A stretch of DNA of 37,119 bases from Methanobacteriota archaeon. Its GTDB lineage: Archaea; Thermoplasmatota; Thermoplasmata; SG8-5; JACRNV01. Under the pieces are notes generated by a model. The model was not told the origin of the DNA and did not search any database. It saw only the letters and a program-made list of their open reading frames with translations. The DNA is taken from contig JACRNV010000013.1 in assembly GCA_016214785.1 (NCBI GenBank), forward strand, positions 1 through 37,119. The letters are read 5' to 3'. Positions 1 through 7,894 of the stretch are shown here, piece by piece (positions within the stretch are counted from its first letter, which is position 1; each line of letters opens with the position of its first letter). Both the position numbers and the translations under genes were made by a program.

Positions 1-1304
1 CGCAATATGTCACCGCATCAGTACCTATTGGTGAAACTTATGAAATCATCGCCAATATGTATTACAGAATCGGCTCGTTCAATGGTGTTTATATCGGAAG
101 GTCTATCGTGACTATGTCCGCTGACAATACTATTCACACCGTTCCTGTCTATATCCAGAGAGGAAGCGGCGGCGGGTCATGCCCATATGTTTATGCATGG
201 AATGGGACCGATTATTCCACCGAGAATAGCATTTTGGAGGGAAGCCCCGAGACCGGCTTCACGTTGGACGCCTTGCCTATCAGCAATGCTGCCTCTTTCG
301 CCAATGACGAGTTGATATTGGCCATCGCTGAAGAAAGCCCGTACGAATATACTGACTTGGATAGCCTGTCAATCCAATACATCGCTCATGATAGCAATAT
401 TATGCTCGGAACTACGCCAGACGGGACTATAAAAGGTTTCAGGCAACCATCCCTTCCTGCCTTAGCAGTTGACAATCAAGGTAACGACGTATTGGAGCTC
501 ATCTCCGAAAGCGATGATATTGCCTATAATGGTACAGCTGGGAACTTTGTCATCATCAATTTCAATGCGATTACGTCTGATAATACACGGCTCGTCATTC
601 GATCTGACGCATTATGCCCCCCGCCGAGACAGTGGGAGGGCCCGTTGCCTATTGGACCAATACATGTTGAAATCATGAATGCAGCGGGTGAATGGGCTCA
701 GGTAGCGACATTCTGGCCTCGCGATCTATGGTCTTACACTGTCATCGACCTCGGCGAGCACTTACAAAGTCAGGCAGGCATCATTCAGGTGAAGCTCACT
801 TGGGACGCCTATCATCTTCTCGATTATGTCGGGCTGGACACATCGCCCGAACCAGACCTAGAGATAATCCGAATGTCTCCCATAATTGCCCGACACTCGA
901 ACGGCACGAACGCGGAAGATATATTACGGTCCAGCGATGGCTCGACCCTCAGATTGGATTATGGCGACAGGGTGACTCTCGTTTTCCCAGCGCCGGAGTT
1001 CTCGGACTCTCTTGTGGTCACGCCGGGGCTGGAAGTGGTTGGGCAATACGTACAAATCGAGCGCCCTATTGCGAAATTGAATGCCTCGCAGTCCGAGGCG
1101 CAGACCTATGAGGCGGTCACATTCGATGCCTCCGGGTCCTACGCTCCAGATGGCACGGCGATAGTAAAATATCTCTTCGAATTCGGTGACGGGACGAACT
1201 CCGGCTGGGTCGATTCGCCCGTTGTCGCGCACGAATACCAGGACGGCCCGGCGGTGTACGAGGCATACGTCCACAGATTGAGATGTACCAGGAAGTCAAC
1301 ATAA
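1..1304 (+). CDS. Secreted PKD-domain surface protein, 5' partial, probably frameshifted at 3' end
   Basis: The frame is open to the window edge (first full codon at base 3), so the true start lies upstream. The first internal ATG is at 57. The product has a C-P-Y-V-Y-A-W-N-G-T stretch like those at the head of archaeal surface proteins, then beta-rich sequence. Near the end is a PKD domain (F-D-A-S-G-S-Y at about 1123-1143, F-E-F-G-D-G-T at about 1177-1197). That PKD domain stops abruptly after V-Y-E-A-Y-V in an odd basic tail (H-R-L-R-C-T-R-K-S-T), where a normal PKD would continue. The following ORF in another frame carries the expected continuation, so both are likely one gene. Base composition is more AT-rich than the deacetylase and pilus genes downstream. 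Function beyond a cell-surface or secreted role is unknown. Confidence 0.7.
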   Translation, partial: QYVTASVPIGETYEIIANMYYRIGSFNGVYIGRSIVTMSADNTIHTVPVYIQRGSGGGSCPYVYAWNGTDYSTENSILEGSPETGFTLDALPISNAASFANDELILAIAEESPYEYTDLDSLSIQYIAHDSNIMLGTTPDGTIKGFRQPSLPALAVDNQGNDVLELISESDDIAYNGTAGNFVIINFNAITSDNTRLVIRSDALCPPPRQWEGPLPIGPIHVEIMNAAGEWAQVATFWPRDLWSYTVIDLGEHLQSQAGIIQVKLTWDAYHLLDYVGLDTSPEPDLEIIRMSPIIARHSNGTNAEDILRSSDGSTLRLDYGDRVTLVFPAPEFSDSLVVTPGLEVVGQYVQIERPIAKLNASQSEAQTYEAVTFDASGSYAPDGTAIVKYLFEFGDGTNSGWVDSPVVAHEYQDGPAVYEAYVHRLRCTRKST

Positions 1305-1915
1305 CCTTGCGGGTGGCAGGGAGAAAAGACAATACGGTTACAATGGCGATATTCGAGAACGGGACCGAGATACACAACGTCTCGGTCACCAGAGCCACGG
1401 GAGAGCCGCAGACCGATACAATAACTCTCAAGAAGTACCTCGATAGAAGCTACGAGATAAGACTGTACTACACGACTTCAAGGCAGGGTTGCAACCCGAT
1501 AGAAATAATATTTGAATCGGGCGACAAACAAGATACCACCCACGGGACGTTCGGGCACATCGATGGCTACACGTTCTACGCCGTTCATTGCCATTATGGC
1601 GATATCCAGTTCAGCGATTGCGACATAACCCGCGGCTCGTCCATTTCGACTGAAGTTTATCCGATTGACGATTTGCTCGCGCACGTGACGGAAGGCAACC
1701 GCCAGTTCTTCTTTGACGCCTCCAGTTCTTACGACATCGACGGCAATGTTACGTCTTATCAGTGGACCTTTGGCGACGGGGCGCAGGGAGATGGCTCTCT
1801 CGTAGAACACACTTTCGCAGCAGTAGGCGACTATCAAATAGAGCTGCGCGTGACCGATGATGACGGTGCAATGAGTCTCACAATTGCCATACTTGCTGTC
1901 CAATCCAGGCCATAG
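1283..1915 (+). CDS. Continuation of the PKD surface protein in a shifted frame
   Basis: This 210-codon frame overlaps the preceding ORF and lies in a frame reached by a -1 shift. Codons just upstream of the ATG read P-Q-I-E before M-Y-Q-E-V-N-I-T-L-R-V. That stretch is a conserved archaeal surface-protein module normally fused in frame behind a PKD or beta domain. A second PKD domain follows (F-F-D-A-S-S-S-Y-D-I-D-G, then W-T-F-G-D-G and V-E-H-T-F). It has no signal peptide and no convincing ribosome site at 1283, which argues against independent translation. It could reflect a one-base deletion in a short C run, a sequencing error, or real programmed shifting; a pseudogene or an error is the simplest reading. 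Confidence 0.6.
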   Translation: MYQEVNITLRVAGRKDNTVTMAIFENGTEIHNVSVTRATGEPQTDTITLKKYLDRSYEIRLYYTTSRQGCNPIEIIFESGDKQDTTHGTFGHIDGYTFYAVHCHYGDIQFSDCDITRGSSISTEVYPIDDLLAHVTEGNRQFFFDASSSYDIDGNVTSYQWTFGDGAQGDGSLVEHTFAAVGDYQIELRVTDDDGAMSLTIAILAVQSRP

Positions 1916-1922
1916 GGAGCAG

Positions 1923-1932
1923 CTCTTATATC
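1923..1932 (+). promoter_or_regulatory. Possible TATA box for the deacetylase
   Basis: The 51-nt gap before the deacetylase holds CTTATATCG. It is about 38 nt upstream of the TTG start, which would give a short leader containing the GGTGAGG ribosome site at 1952-1958. Weak call, based on spacing and composition only. Confidence 0.35.
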
Positions 1933-1966
1933 GATTGGTAGCCATCCATTCGGTGAGGTTGCGCTG

Positions 1967-3052
1967 TTGGAACCCAGTAAGAGGATCGCCATCTACTACA
2001 ACCCCGCCATGGCCCGCTACGACCTGGGTAAGGATCACCCTTTCAAGGCGGACAGGTTCGCCAGGTACATGGAGCTCCTGCGCAAGTTCGGCATCGACAA
2101 AGGCAAGGGCATCGAGTTCCTCAGGTCCCCCTTGGCCACCGACGGCGATCTCTTGCTCGTCCATACGCATGCGTACGTCATGGAGGTCAAGGGCCTGGCC
2201 AGGCGCGGGGGGACGCTCTCGCTGGACACGCCCGTGAACCCCGGGATGCTCGAGGGGGCGATGGCCGTCGTCGGTGCGGCGCTGAAGGGCGCGGACGACC
2301 TCGCGAAAGGAAAATACGACATTGCCATGACCTTCGGCGGCTTCCACCACGCCGGCAGGGACAACGGCGAGGGGTTCTGCCTCTTCAACGACGTGGCCAT
2401 CGCCGCGAAGGCCCTGCTCGAGAGGCACGGCATGAAGCGCGTTCTCGTCATAGACACGGACGCCCACCAGGGGAACGGGACGATGGACATCTTCTACGAG
2501 GACCCGTGCGTCCTCTTCATCTCCATCCACCAGGACCCCCGGACCCTGTATCCCGGGAGGGGATTCACGCACGAGACGGGCAGGGGGGACGGGAGCGGGT
2601 TCACCGTGAACATTCCGATGCCCCCGTACTCGGGCGACATACAGTGGGCGCGCGCCCTGCGCGAGATTTACCTGCCCCTCTGTGTGGAGTTCAAGCCCGA
2701 TGCCGTCATCCGAAACGGGGGGTCGGACCCCATGAAGTGCGACACGCTGACGAACCTCTCCCTCTCCCTGGAAGGGCTCGAGGACGTCGGGCGCATAGTG
2801 CGCGAGGGCGCGGACAATACCTGCGGAAAGCTCCTCGACCTCACGTTTAGCGGCTACGGCGACATGGTCGAGCACGGCTGGCTTGCGCTCTTCTCCGGCA
2901 TCACCGGGATAAGGATTGACTACGACCTGGTCACGCAGCCTTCGCGGGAGCGGAAGGCGCAGGCGGCCCCTAAAGGGCTGGACGAGCAGGCCGATGCGGT
3001 GATAAGGCAATTGAAGCTTAACTTGAAGGAGCATTGTGCCTCGTTCAGGTAG
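1967..3052 (+). CDS. Histone deacetylase-superfamily (class II / HDAC11-like) zinc hydrolase
   Basis: This is a predicted cytosolic arginase-fold deacetylase acting on acetyl-lysine or small acetylated amines (family knowledge; the substrate is not shown). The hallmarks are present: the H127-H128 dyad in G-G-F-H-H-A-G-R, zinc ligands D165 and H167 in D-T-D-A-H-Q-G-N-G-T, third ligand D254 in N-G-G-S-D-P, and a candidate transition-state tyrosine Y297 in F-S-G-Y-G. The Q in D-A-H-Q-G-N-G resembles HDAC11-type sequences more than the usual HHG. At 361 aa the length is normal. The start is TTG, chosen because GGTGAGG lies 8 nt upstream and the product then begins right before the first beta strand (R-I-A-I-Y-Y). 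It is separated from the pilus operon by about 117 nt that include a promoter, so it is probably functionally independent. Confidence 0.9.
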   Translation: MEPSKRIAIYYNPAMARYDLGKDHPFKADRFARYMELLRKFGIDKGKGIEFLRSPLATDGDLLLVHTHAYVMEVKGLARRGGTLSLDTPVNPGMLEGAMAVVGAALKGADDLAKGKYDIAMTFGGFHHAGRDNGEGFCLFNDVAIAAKALLERHGMKRVLVIDTDAHQGNGTMDIFYEDPCVLFISIHQDPRTLYPGRGFTHETGRGDGSGFTVNIPMPPYSGDIQWARALREIYLPLCVEFKPDAVIRNGGSDPMKCDTLTNLSLSLEGLEDVGRIVREGADNTCGKLLDLTFSGYGDMVEHGWLALFSGITGIRIDYDLVTQPSRERKAQAAPKGLDEQADAVIRQLKLNLKEHCASFR

Positions 3053-3056
3053 GGAC

Positions 3057-3073
3057 GGGCAGAAACGCCCTTT
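3057..3073 (+). terminator. Weak hairpin plus T run after the deacetylase
   Basis: GGGC, a six-base loop and GCCC are followed by TTT within 20 nt of the deacetylase stop. The stem is only 4 bp, so it is a modest candidate for 3'-end formation. Confidence 0.3.
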
Positions 3074-3120
3074 CAGCATCGCTGGCTGGAGGCGTATTGC
3101 AGCGTCATTTCCAGCGACAT

Positions 3121-3130
3121 CTATATATAC
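3121..3130 (+). promoter_or_regulatory. TATA box of the pilus operon
   Basis: CTATATATAC lies in an AT-rich stretch between GC-rich genes. With the usual archaeal distance of about 25 nt, transcription would begin near 3150, leaving a leader of about 20 nt that contains GAGGGG at 3155-3160, 9 nt ahead of the ATG at 3170. This arrangement also argues against the upstream in-frame TTG at 3137, which would fall before the transcription start. Confidence 0.65.
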
Positions 3131-3169
3131 AGTATATTGTATAAATGGTGTACCCGAGGGGAACGTCAG

Positions 3170-4183
3170 ATGAGGTTGTTCAAGGGGTACGCCCTAAAAA
3201 GGGCGCTGGGGGGCACGAACCTCGTTAAAAGGCGCAGGGCCTGGGACAGCGAGGGGGTCGCATCCACTGTCGGTACCATCATGGCCCTCATGATTTTCAT
3301 GACATTGCTCTCCGTATTCACCAACCAGTACGTGCCGGTCTGGATGGAGGACAACGAGGCCAAGCACATGTCCAACGTCGAGGCGCAGTTCGGCAACCTC
3401 AAGTGGGCGATGGACAACCAGATACTGGCCGCGCACAACGGCGGCTCGCTCGACATCATGATATACTCCCCGGTCACGCTGGGCTCGGAGGGCGTGCCGA
3501 TGTTCGCCTCGCCGACGATAGGCTTCCTCAACATCCTCCCGAACGAGGGCGCGTCCAACATATCGTTCAACTACACGGTCTACTCGGCAAACTACACAGC
3601 GACCCTGTACGCGGTCTCTGGCAACAGCAGCGGGGCCATCGAGATGGTCGCCCCGAACAGGTACTACGTCCAGCAGACGTACATCTACCAGAACGACGCC
3701 CTCATCCTCGAGCAGCCAGACGGCCAGATAGTCAAGAGCATGCCGCAGTTCAGGATAAGGCAGGAGGGCACGTTTTACAGGCTCTCGGTCGCCCAGGTCA
3801 GCCTCATAGGCGTCAACAAGTCCTATGCCGGGGCGGGGACGACGGGCATCCACACGGCGCTCAGGTACACGGCCAGCGACTACTACGAGAATGCGGCGAA
3901 CATCTCGGGCTATGACGCCAGCGACTTCACGTCCAACATCACGTACAAGATATACTCGCAGCAGGCCGTCGCATGGGAGCATTTCTTCACCAACTACCTG
4001 AACAGGACAAGCGTGCCGTACAACGCCTCTACCCCCACTCAAAACCATTCCGCTTCGTTCGCGGTATGCAACCTAACATGCCTTGATAAGAACATCACCT
4101 TCACTTTTGATTACAGGTATTTGACCAGCGTCACGGTCACGCAGGCCCAGTTCGAGCTCATCGTCGGCGAGGAGGGGGGATGA
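3170..4183 (+). CDS. Pilin-like protein with class III-type signal sequence
   Basis: The 337-aa product starts with a basic leader (residues 1-25), then W25-D-S-E-G29, then a hydrophobic helix at about residues 30-51 (A-S-T-V-G-T-I-M-A-L-M). The ectodomain is beta-rich with about a dozen N-x-S/T sequons. The leader pattern R-x-W-D-x-x-G, five residues, G-T recurs in both giant VWA proteins of this window. Archaeal prepilin peptidases cut just before such helices, leaving the helix as the assembly or anchor segment (family knowledge). It is the first gene of an operon with two ATPases and two platform proteins, which suggests a structural or minor pilin of that machine. The ATG at 3170 is chosen because GAGGGG precedes it. 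It may instead be a pseudopilin of a secretion system; no ectodomain fold was recognised. Confidence 0.75.
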   Translation: MRLFKGYALKRALGGTNLVKRRRAWDSEGVASTVGTIMALMIFMTLLSVFTNQYVPVWMEDNEAKHMSNVEAQFGNLKWAMDNQILAAHNGGSLDIMIYSPVTLGSEGVPMFASPTIGFLNILPNEGASNISFNYTVYSANYTATLYAVSGNSSGAIEMVAPNRYYVQQTYIYQNDALILEQPDGQIVKSMPQFRIRQEGTFYRLSVAQVSLIGVNKSYAGAGTTGIHTALRYTASDYYENAANISGYDASDFTSNITYKIYSQQAVAWEHFFTNYLNRTSVPYNASTPTQNHSASFAVCNLTCLDKNITFTFDYRYLTSVTVTQAQFELIVGEEGG

Positions 4184-4184
4184 G

Positions 4185-5870
4185 GTGGGGCTGAAGGAGG
4201 CATACCTCTCGAAGCTCGCCAGAGCGCAGTCCAAGAGCACCAAGAGGCTCATGCCCCGCGGCACCAAGATAGTCGAGCAGGAATGGAAGGAGGGGCGCGG
4301 CTCGCCGCTCTGCCCGACGCCGCCGCTCGCGGGCCCGCACATAGAGGAGCAGGACTTCGCGTCCATCAGGCCGCCGTTCAGCTACGCTCGCGTCATCTAC
4401 GACACGGAGAAGAGCGAGTACGTCTATGAATCGATAGAGCCGCCGCTCGACGAAAAGGAGAAGGCGGTCATCGACCTCGTCCGGGACTCCCTACAGCGCA
4501 CGCTCGAGTACGAGCTCGACAAGATGGCCATCAAGGACAAGGAGAACTACCTAAAGAAGAGCATAGACAGCTTCATCAGGACCCGCAACATGCGGCTCGA
4601 CCCTACGACGAAAGAGAAGGTCGTGTACTACATCATCAGGGACTTCGTCGGCTACGGCAGGATAGACGTCCTCATGCACGACCCGAAGATCGAGGACATA
4701 TCGTGCGACGGCGTCGGCGTGCCGCTCTACATATTCCACCAGAAGTTCGAGTCCATAAAGACGAACGTCATATTCGAGGAGGAGGACGACCTCAACAGCT
4801 TCGTCATCCAGCTCGGCCAGCGCTGCGGGAAACAGGTTTCTGTCTCGCTACCGATCCTGGACGGCACGACCTTCGAGGGCCACAGGGTCCAGGCCACCTA
4901 CGCCAGGGAGGTCACCACCCGCGGCTCCTCGTTCACGATAAGGCGCTTCAAGGAGAAGCCTTTCACACCTGTCGAGCTCATCAATTTCAACACCGCAAAC
5001 CCCGAGATGGTCGCCTACTTCTGGATGGCCGTCGAGAACGGCAAGTCGATGCTCGTGTGCGGCGGAACCGCGAGCGGAAAGACCGCGACGCTGAACGCCA
5101 TCGCCATCTTCATAAGGCCCGGGGCGAAGATAGTCACCATGGAGGACACCAGGGAGATCAACCTCCCTCACGAGAACTGGATACCCGGCACGACCCGAAC
5201 CGGCGTGGGGGAGCGCGGGGCCGACGGCAAGGCCGCGGGCGAGATAGACATGTACGAGCTCGTCAGGGCCGCGCTGAGGCAGAGGCCCAACTACATCATC
5301 GTCGGAGAGGTCAGGGGGGCCGAGACGGCGACGATGTTCCAGGCGATGGCCACGGGCCACACGACATACTCCACCATGCACGCCGACTCGGTGAAGAGCA
5401 TGGTCAACAGGCTCGAGAACCCGCCAATCAACACCCCGAGGATACTGCTCACGGCCCTGAACTTCGTCATCATCCAGAGCCACGTGCGCGTGCGCGACAA
5501 CCAGGTGCGCCGCATCACGCAGGTCGTCGAGCTCATCGGCTTCGAGCCCGAGACCAACGAGCTGATTACCAATACCGTTTACGAGTGGGACCAGCGCACG
5601 GACGCCTTCATCTACAAGGGGCACAGCTACATCCTCGACCAGCTGAAGGAGATGAAGAACATGACCCACGAGGAGATGGAGACGGAGTTCCGCCAGCGCG
5701 TGGACCTCATCAAGTACCTCGTGGAGAAGAACATCGTCGACTACCGCGAGATATCCAACGCCATCGTAGCATATTACAAGGAGCCAAAGGAGACCATAGC
5801 CAAGATGCGCGAGGAGATGGGCTGGACGGTAGAGGCCGTCGGCGCCGGAGGTGCCCCGGTTGGCGCATGA
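4185..5870 (+). CDS. Type II/IV secretion (FlaI/TadA/PilB-like) ATPase, copy 1
   Basis: This is a predicted cytoplasmic hexameric ATPase that drives assembly of pilin-like subunits through the platform proteins encoded next door. The 561-aa product has an N-terminal helical region, an N-terminal ATPase-associated domain with I-E-D-I-S-C-D-G, and a RecA-like core. Visible motifs are Walker A G-G-T-A-S-G-K-T (about 293-300), the Asp-box-like M-E-D-T-R-E, Walker B-like I-I-V-G-E-V-R-G (about 371-378) and the His-box S-T-M-H-A-D-S (about 400). The D-I-S-C-D-G signature is typical of archaeal FlaI/PilB-type enzymes. The start is GTG, one base after the pilin stop, preceded by GGAGGGGGGA. All catalytic motifs look intact. 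It is clearly paralogous to the second ATPase at the end of the operon. Confidence 0.93.
   Translation: MGLKEAYLSKLARAQSKSTKRLMPRGTKIVEQEWKEGRGSPLCPTPPLAGPHIEEQDFASIRPPFSYARVIYDTEKSEYVYESIEPPLDEKEKAVIDLVRDSLQRTLEYELDKMAIKDKENYLKKSIDSFIRTRNMRLDPTTKEKVVYYIIRDFVGYGRIDVLMHDPKIEDISCDGVGVPLYIFHQKFESIKTNVIFEEEDDLNSFVIQLGQRCGKQVSVSLPILDGTTFEGHRVQATYAREVTTRGSSFTIRRFKEKPFTPVELINFNTANPEMVAYFWMAVENGKSMLVCGGTASGKTATLNAIAIFIRPGAKIVTMEDTREINLPHENWIPGTTRTGVGERGADGKAAGEIDMYELVRAALRQRPNYIIVGEVRGAETATMFQAMATGHTTYSTMHADSVKSMVNRLENPPINTPRILLTALNFVIIQSHVRVRDNQVRRITQVVELIGFEPETNELITNTVYEWDQRTDAFIYKGHSYILDQLKEMKNMTHEEMETEFRQRVDLIKYLVEKNIVDYREISNAIVAYYKEPKETIAKMREEMGWTVEAVGAGGAPVGA
5847..5853 (+). promoter_or_regulatory. 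Shine-Dalgarno site that selects a TTG start
   Basis: GGAGGTG is a full match to the archaeal consensus and sits 6 nt before the TTG at 5860, inside the end of ATPase 1. The alternative GTG at 5851 is part of this site, so it is unlikely to be the initiation codon. Confidence 0.55.
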
Positions 5871-6867
5871 GACCGTCGACGTCTTCCAGAAGCTGGAGAC
5901 CAAGCAGCAGCACCTCAGGACCAAGCGCGCGGGCGCCGAGGCCATGCACGGGCCGCACGTCGTGATGCTGCGCAAGGGCTCGGTGCCCAACTACATCAAG
6001 CTCCCGTCGTTCGAGGCGTTCGCATGGCGCCTCTTCGGCAATTACGTGACCAGGAAAGGCGTGCACGACGAGGTCCTCGAGGAGAACCTCGTGAAGGCGC
6101 ACATGAAGATAAGGCCCGAGGAATACATGGCCTACGTGTACACCTCGGCCCTCATCGCCGGAATCGCGGGCACGATAGGCACCGTGGTTGCGGGCCTCGT
6201 GTTCTACCTCCTGTTGCACAACATCATGTTCCTCTTCATAATGCCGCTGGGAGTTCTAATACCCTTCCTGGCAATATTTGTGCTTAAGGGCTCGCCGGGG
6301 AGCAAGGCCAAGGCCAGGGCGCGCAAGATAGACAGGCGCATCACCAGCGCGATGAGCTTCATCTCCGCGATGGCGTCGGCCAACGTGCCCGTGGACGTCA
6401 TCTTCAAGGAGCTCGCCAGGCAGCCCGTCTACGGCGAGATAATGAACGAGGCCGAGTGGATTACCAGGGACACCGAGCTGCTGGGCGTGGACATCCTCAC
6501 GGCAATAAAGAGGGGCTCCCTGCGCTCCCCGTCGGTGAAATTCCAGGACTTCCTGCAGGGCGTGGTCACCACCTCGACCTCCGGCGGTCAGCTGAAGCCC
6601 TTCTTCCTCACGAAGGCGGAGCAGTTCGAGAGGGAGGACAAGCTCGCCATGCGCTCGACCATGGAGACCCTGGCCATGCTTGCAGAGAGCTTCGTCACCG
6701 TCGTCGTCGCGTTCCCCCTGTTTCTGGTCGTCATCCTGTCCATCATGGCAATCATCGGCGGGAGCTCGGGCCAGACGTCCATGATACTCTGGCTCGTCAC
6801 CGGGCTGATGCTGCCGATATCGCAATTCGGGTTCATTTTCGTCATCTGGAACATAGGGCAGGAGTGA
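5860..6867 (+). CDS. T2SSF / TadC-FlaJ-like membrane platform protein 1
   Basis: This is a polytopic inner-membrane platform protein expected to couple the ATPase to pilin insertion. It has about 335 aa: a soluble N-terminal part, two adjacent TM segments (around residues 88-145, starting near T-S-A-L-I-A-G-I-A-G), a long cytoplasmic helical T2SSF domain (A-R-K-I-D-R-R-I-T-S-A-M-S-F to L-A-M-R-S-T-M-E-T), and two C-terminal TM segments (V-T-V-V-V-A-F-P-L-F and M-I-L-W-L-V-T-G-L). The TM and domain order matches TadB/TadC/FlaJ proteins. It overlaps the ATPase gene by 11 nt, implying translational coupling. An annotation starting at GTG 5851 would add three residues. Confidence 0.9.
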   Translation: MAHETVDVFQKLETKQQHLRTKRAGAEAMHGPHVVMLRKGSVPNYIKLPSFEAFAWRLFGNYVTRKGVHDEVLEENLVKAHMKIRPEEYMAYVYTSALIAGIAGTIGTVVAGLVFYLLLHNIMFLFIMPLGVLIPFLAIFVLKGSPGSKAKARARKIDRRITSAMSFISAMASANVPVDVIFKELARQPVYGEIMNEAEWITRDTELLGVDILTAIKRGSLRSPSVKFQDFLQGVVTTSTSGGQLKPFFLTKAEQFEREDKLAMRSTMETLAMLAESFVTVVVAFPLFLVVILSIMAIIGGSSGQTSMILWLVTGLMLPISQFGFIFVIWNIGQE

Positions 6868-6871
6868 TGGG

Positions 6872-7894
6872 ATGGAGAAGATGACAAAGTCGGAGATGAA
6901 GAAGGTCGCGATGGCCAAGAAGAGCGACTACACGAAGCTAATCATCGGGGTCTGCGCGGCCGTGGCCCTGATACTCGTCGTCATAGCGATAATGAACTTC
7001 ACCGACCAGGTCGACTACTCCTTCAAGAAGCTGAACCTCTACGACAAGAACCACGACGGGAGGATAGACAGGCTCGACGCCCTCCAGGGCCACGACAACG
7101 ACGGCGACGGCATCCCGGAGCAGGGGGAGTCGCCGACCAAGCGCATGGTCAATTTCATGGTGCTGGCGGTCATAGTGCTGATGGGCCCCTATTCGTTCTA
7201 TAAGTCCAAGCAATTGAGCGATATAGAGGCTATAGAGAAAAGGCTTCCAGAGTTCCTCAGGGACGTGGCCGAGGCCGGCAGGTTCGGCATGACGCTGGCC
7301 GACGCCATAGTCGTCGCATCGTCGGGCAGGTACGGCAAGCTGACCGAGGAGATCAAGAAGATGGCCGCGCAGATAGAATGGGGGGTGACGGCCACGGAGG
7401 CCCTGAGGCTTTTCTCCAAGCGCATAAACACTCCCTCCGTGAACAGGATAGTGGCCATCATCGCCAAGGCCAGCGACGCCGGAGGCAACGTCGCCGACGT
7501 GCTCACGATGGTGTCCCACGATGCGAGGGAGGCGCAGATGACCTTCGACGAGAGGAAGATCGCCATGACAACCTACCTGGCTGTCGTCTACATCTCGTAC
7601 TTCGTGTTCCTAGTGACGATCATCATCTTGAACGTCACGTTCCTGCCGAAGATCAGGGAGGCCGGCGTGGGAGTGGCGGCGGCGTCCGAGGCGGCCGGCA
7701 TCTCCGGGGGAATGGCGTCCCTGGACGTCTCGGTCATCCCGTCCATAGAGCTGTCGTTCTTCGTCTCCGCGATCATACACGCCGTCGGAGACGGCATTAT
7801 GGCAGGGGTGCTGCAGAACGGCAAGATATCGAGCGGGCTCCGCCACAGCACCATCATGCTCCTGCTCGGCTTCGTCATCCTCGAGGTGATATGA
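6872..7894 (+). CDS. T2SSF / TadC-like membrane platform protein 2 with EF-hand-like loops
   Basis: This is the second platform protein, 340 aa, starting at ATG 6872 with GGAG 7 nt upstream. TM1 is at about 22-43 and TM2 at about 91-111. A T2SSF domain follows (L-P-E-F-L-R-D-V-A-E-A-G-R-F-G-M-T-L, typical of archaeal FlaJ/TadC), then C-terminal TM segments. Between TM1 and TM2 lie two acidic loops, D58-x-N-x-D-G-R-I-D-x-x-D69 and D75-x-D-x-D-G-I-P-E-x-x-E86. They fit EF-hand or thrombospondin-3/dockerin-type calcium loops and would face outward if the N-terminus is cytoplasmic. I do not know this insertion from other FlaJ/TadC proteins. Tadlike systems often carry two platform proteins, so this pair could act as a heteromer. 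Confidence 0.9.
   Translation: MEKMTKSEMKKVAMAKKSDYTKLIIGVCAAVALILVVIAIMNFTDQVDYSFKKLNLYDKNHDGRIDRLDALQGHDNDGDGIPEQGESPTKRMVNFMVLAVIVLMGPYSFYKSKQLSDIEAIEKRLPEFLRDVAEAGRFGMTLADAIVVASSGRYGKLTEEIKKMAAQIEWGVTATEALRLFSKRINTPSVNRIVAIIAKASDAGGNVADVLTMVSHDAREAQMTFDERKIAMTTYLAVVYISYFVFLVTIIILNVTFLPKIREAGVGVAAASEAAGISGGMASLDVSVIPSIELSFFVSAIIHAVGDGIMAGVLQNGKISSGLRHSTIMLLLGFVILEVI

Noticed and set aside
1478-3079. A 533-codon minus frame opposite the PKD and deacetylase genes
   Set aside because: It spans two unrelated + genes and their intergenic region and has no recognisable motif; the + frames carry complete catalytic motifs.
3137-3169. TTG 3137 as start of the pilin-like protein
   Set aside because: It overlaps the TATA region and precedes the expected transcription start; ATG 3170 has a proper ribosome site.
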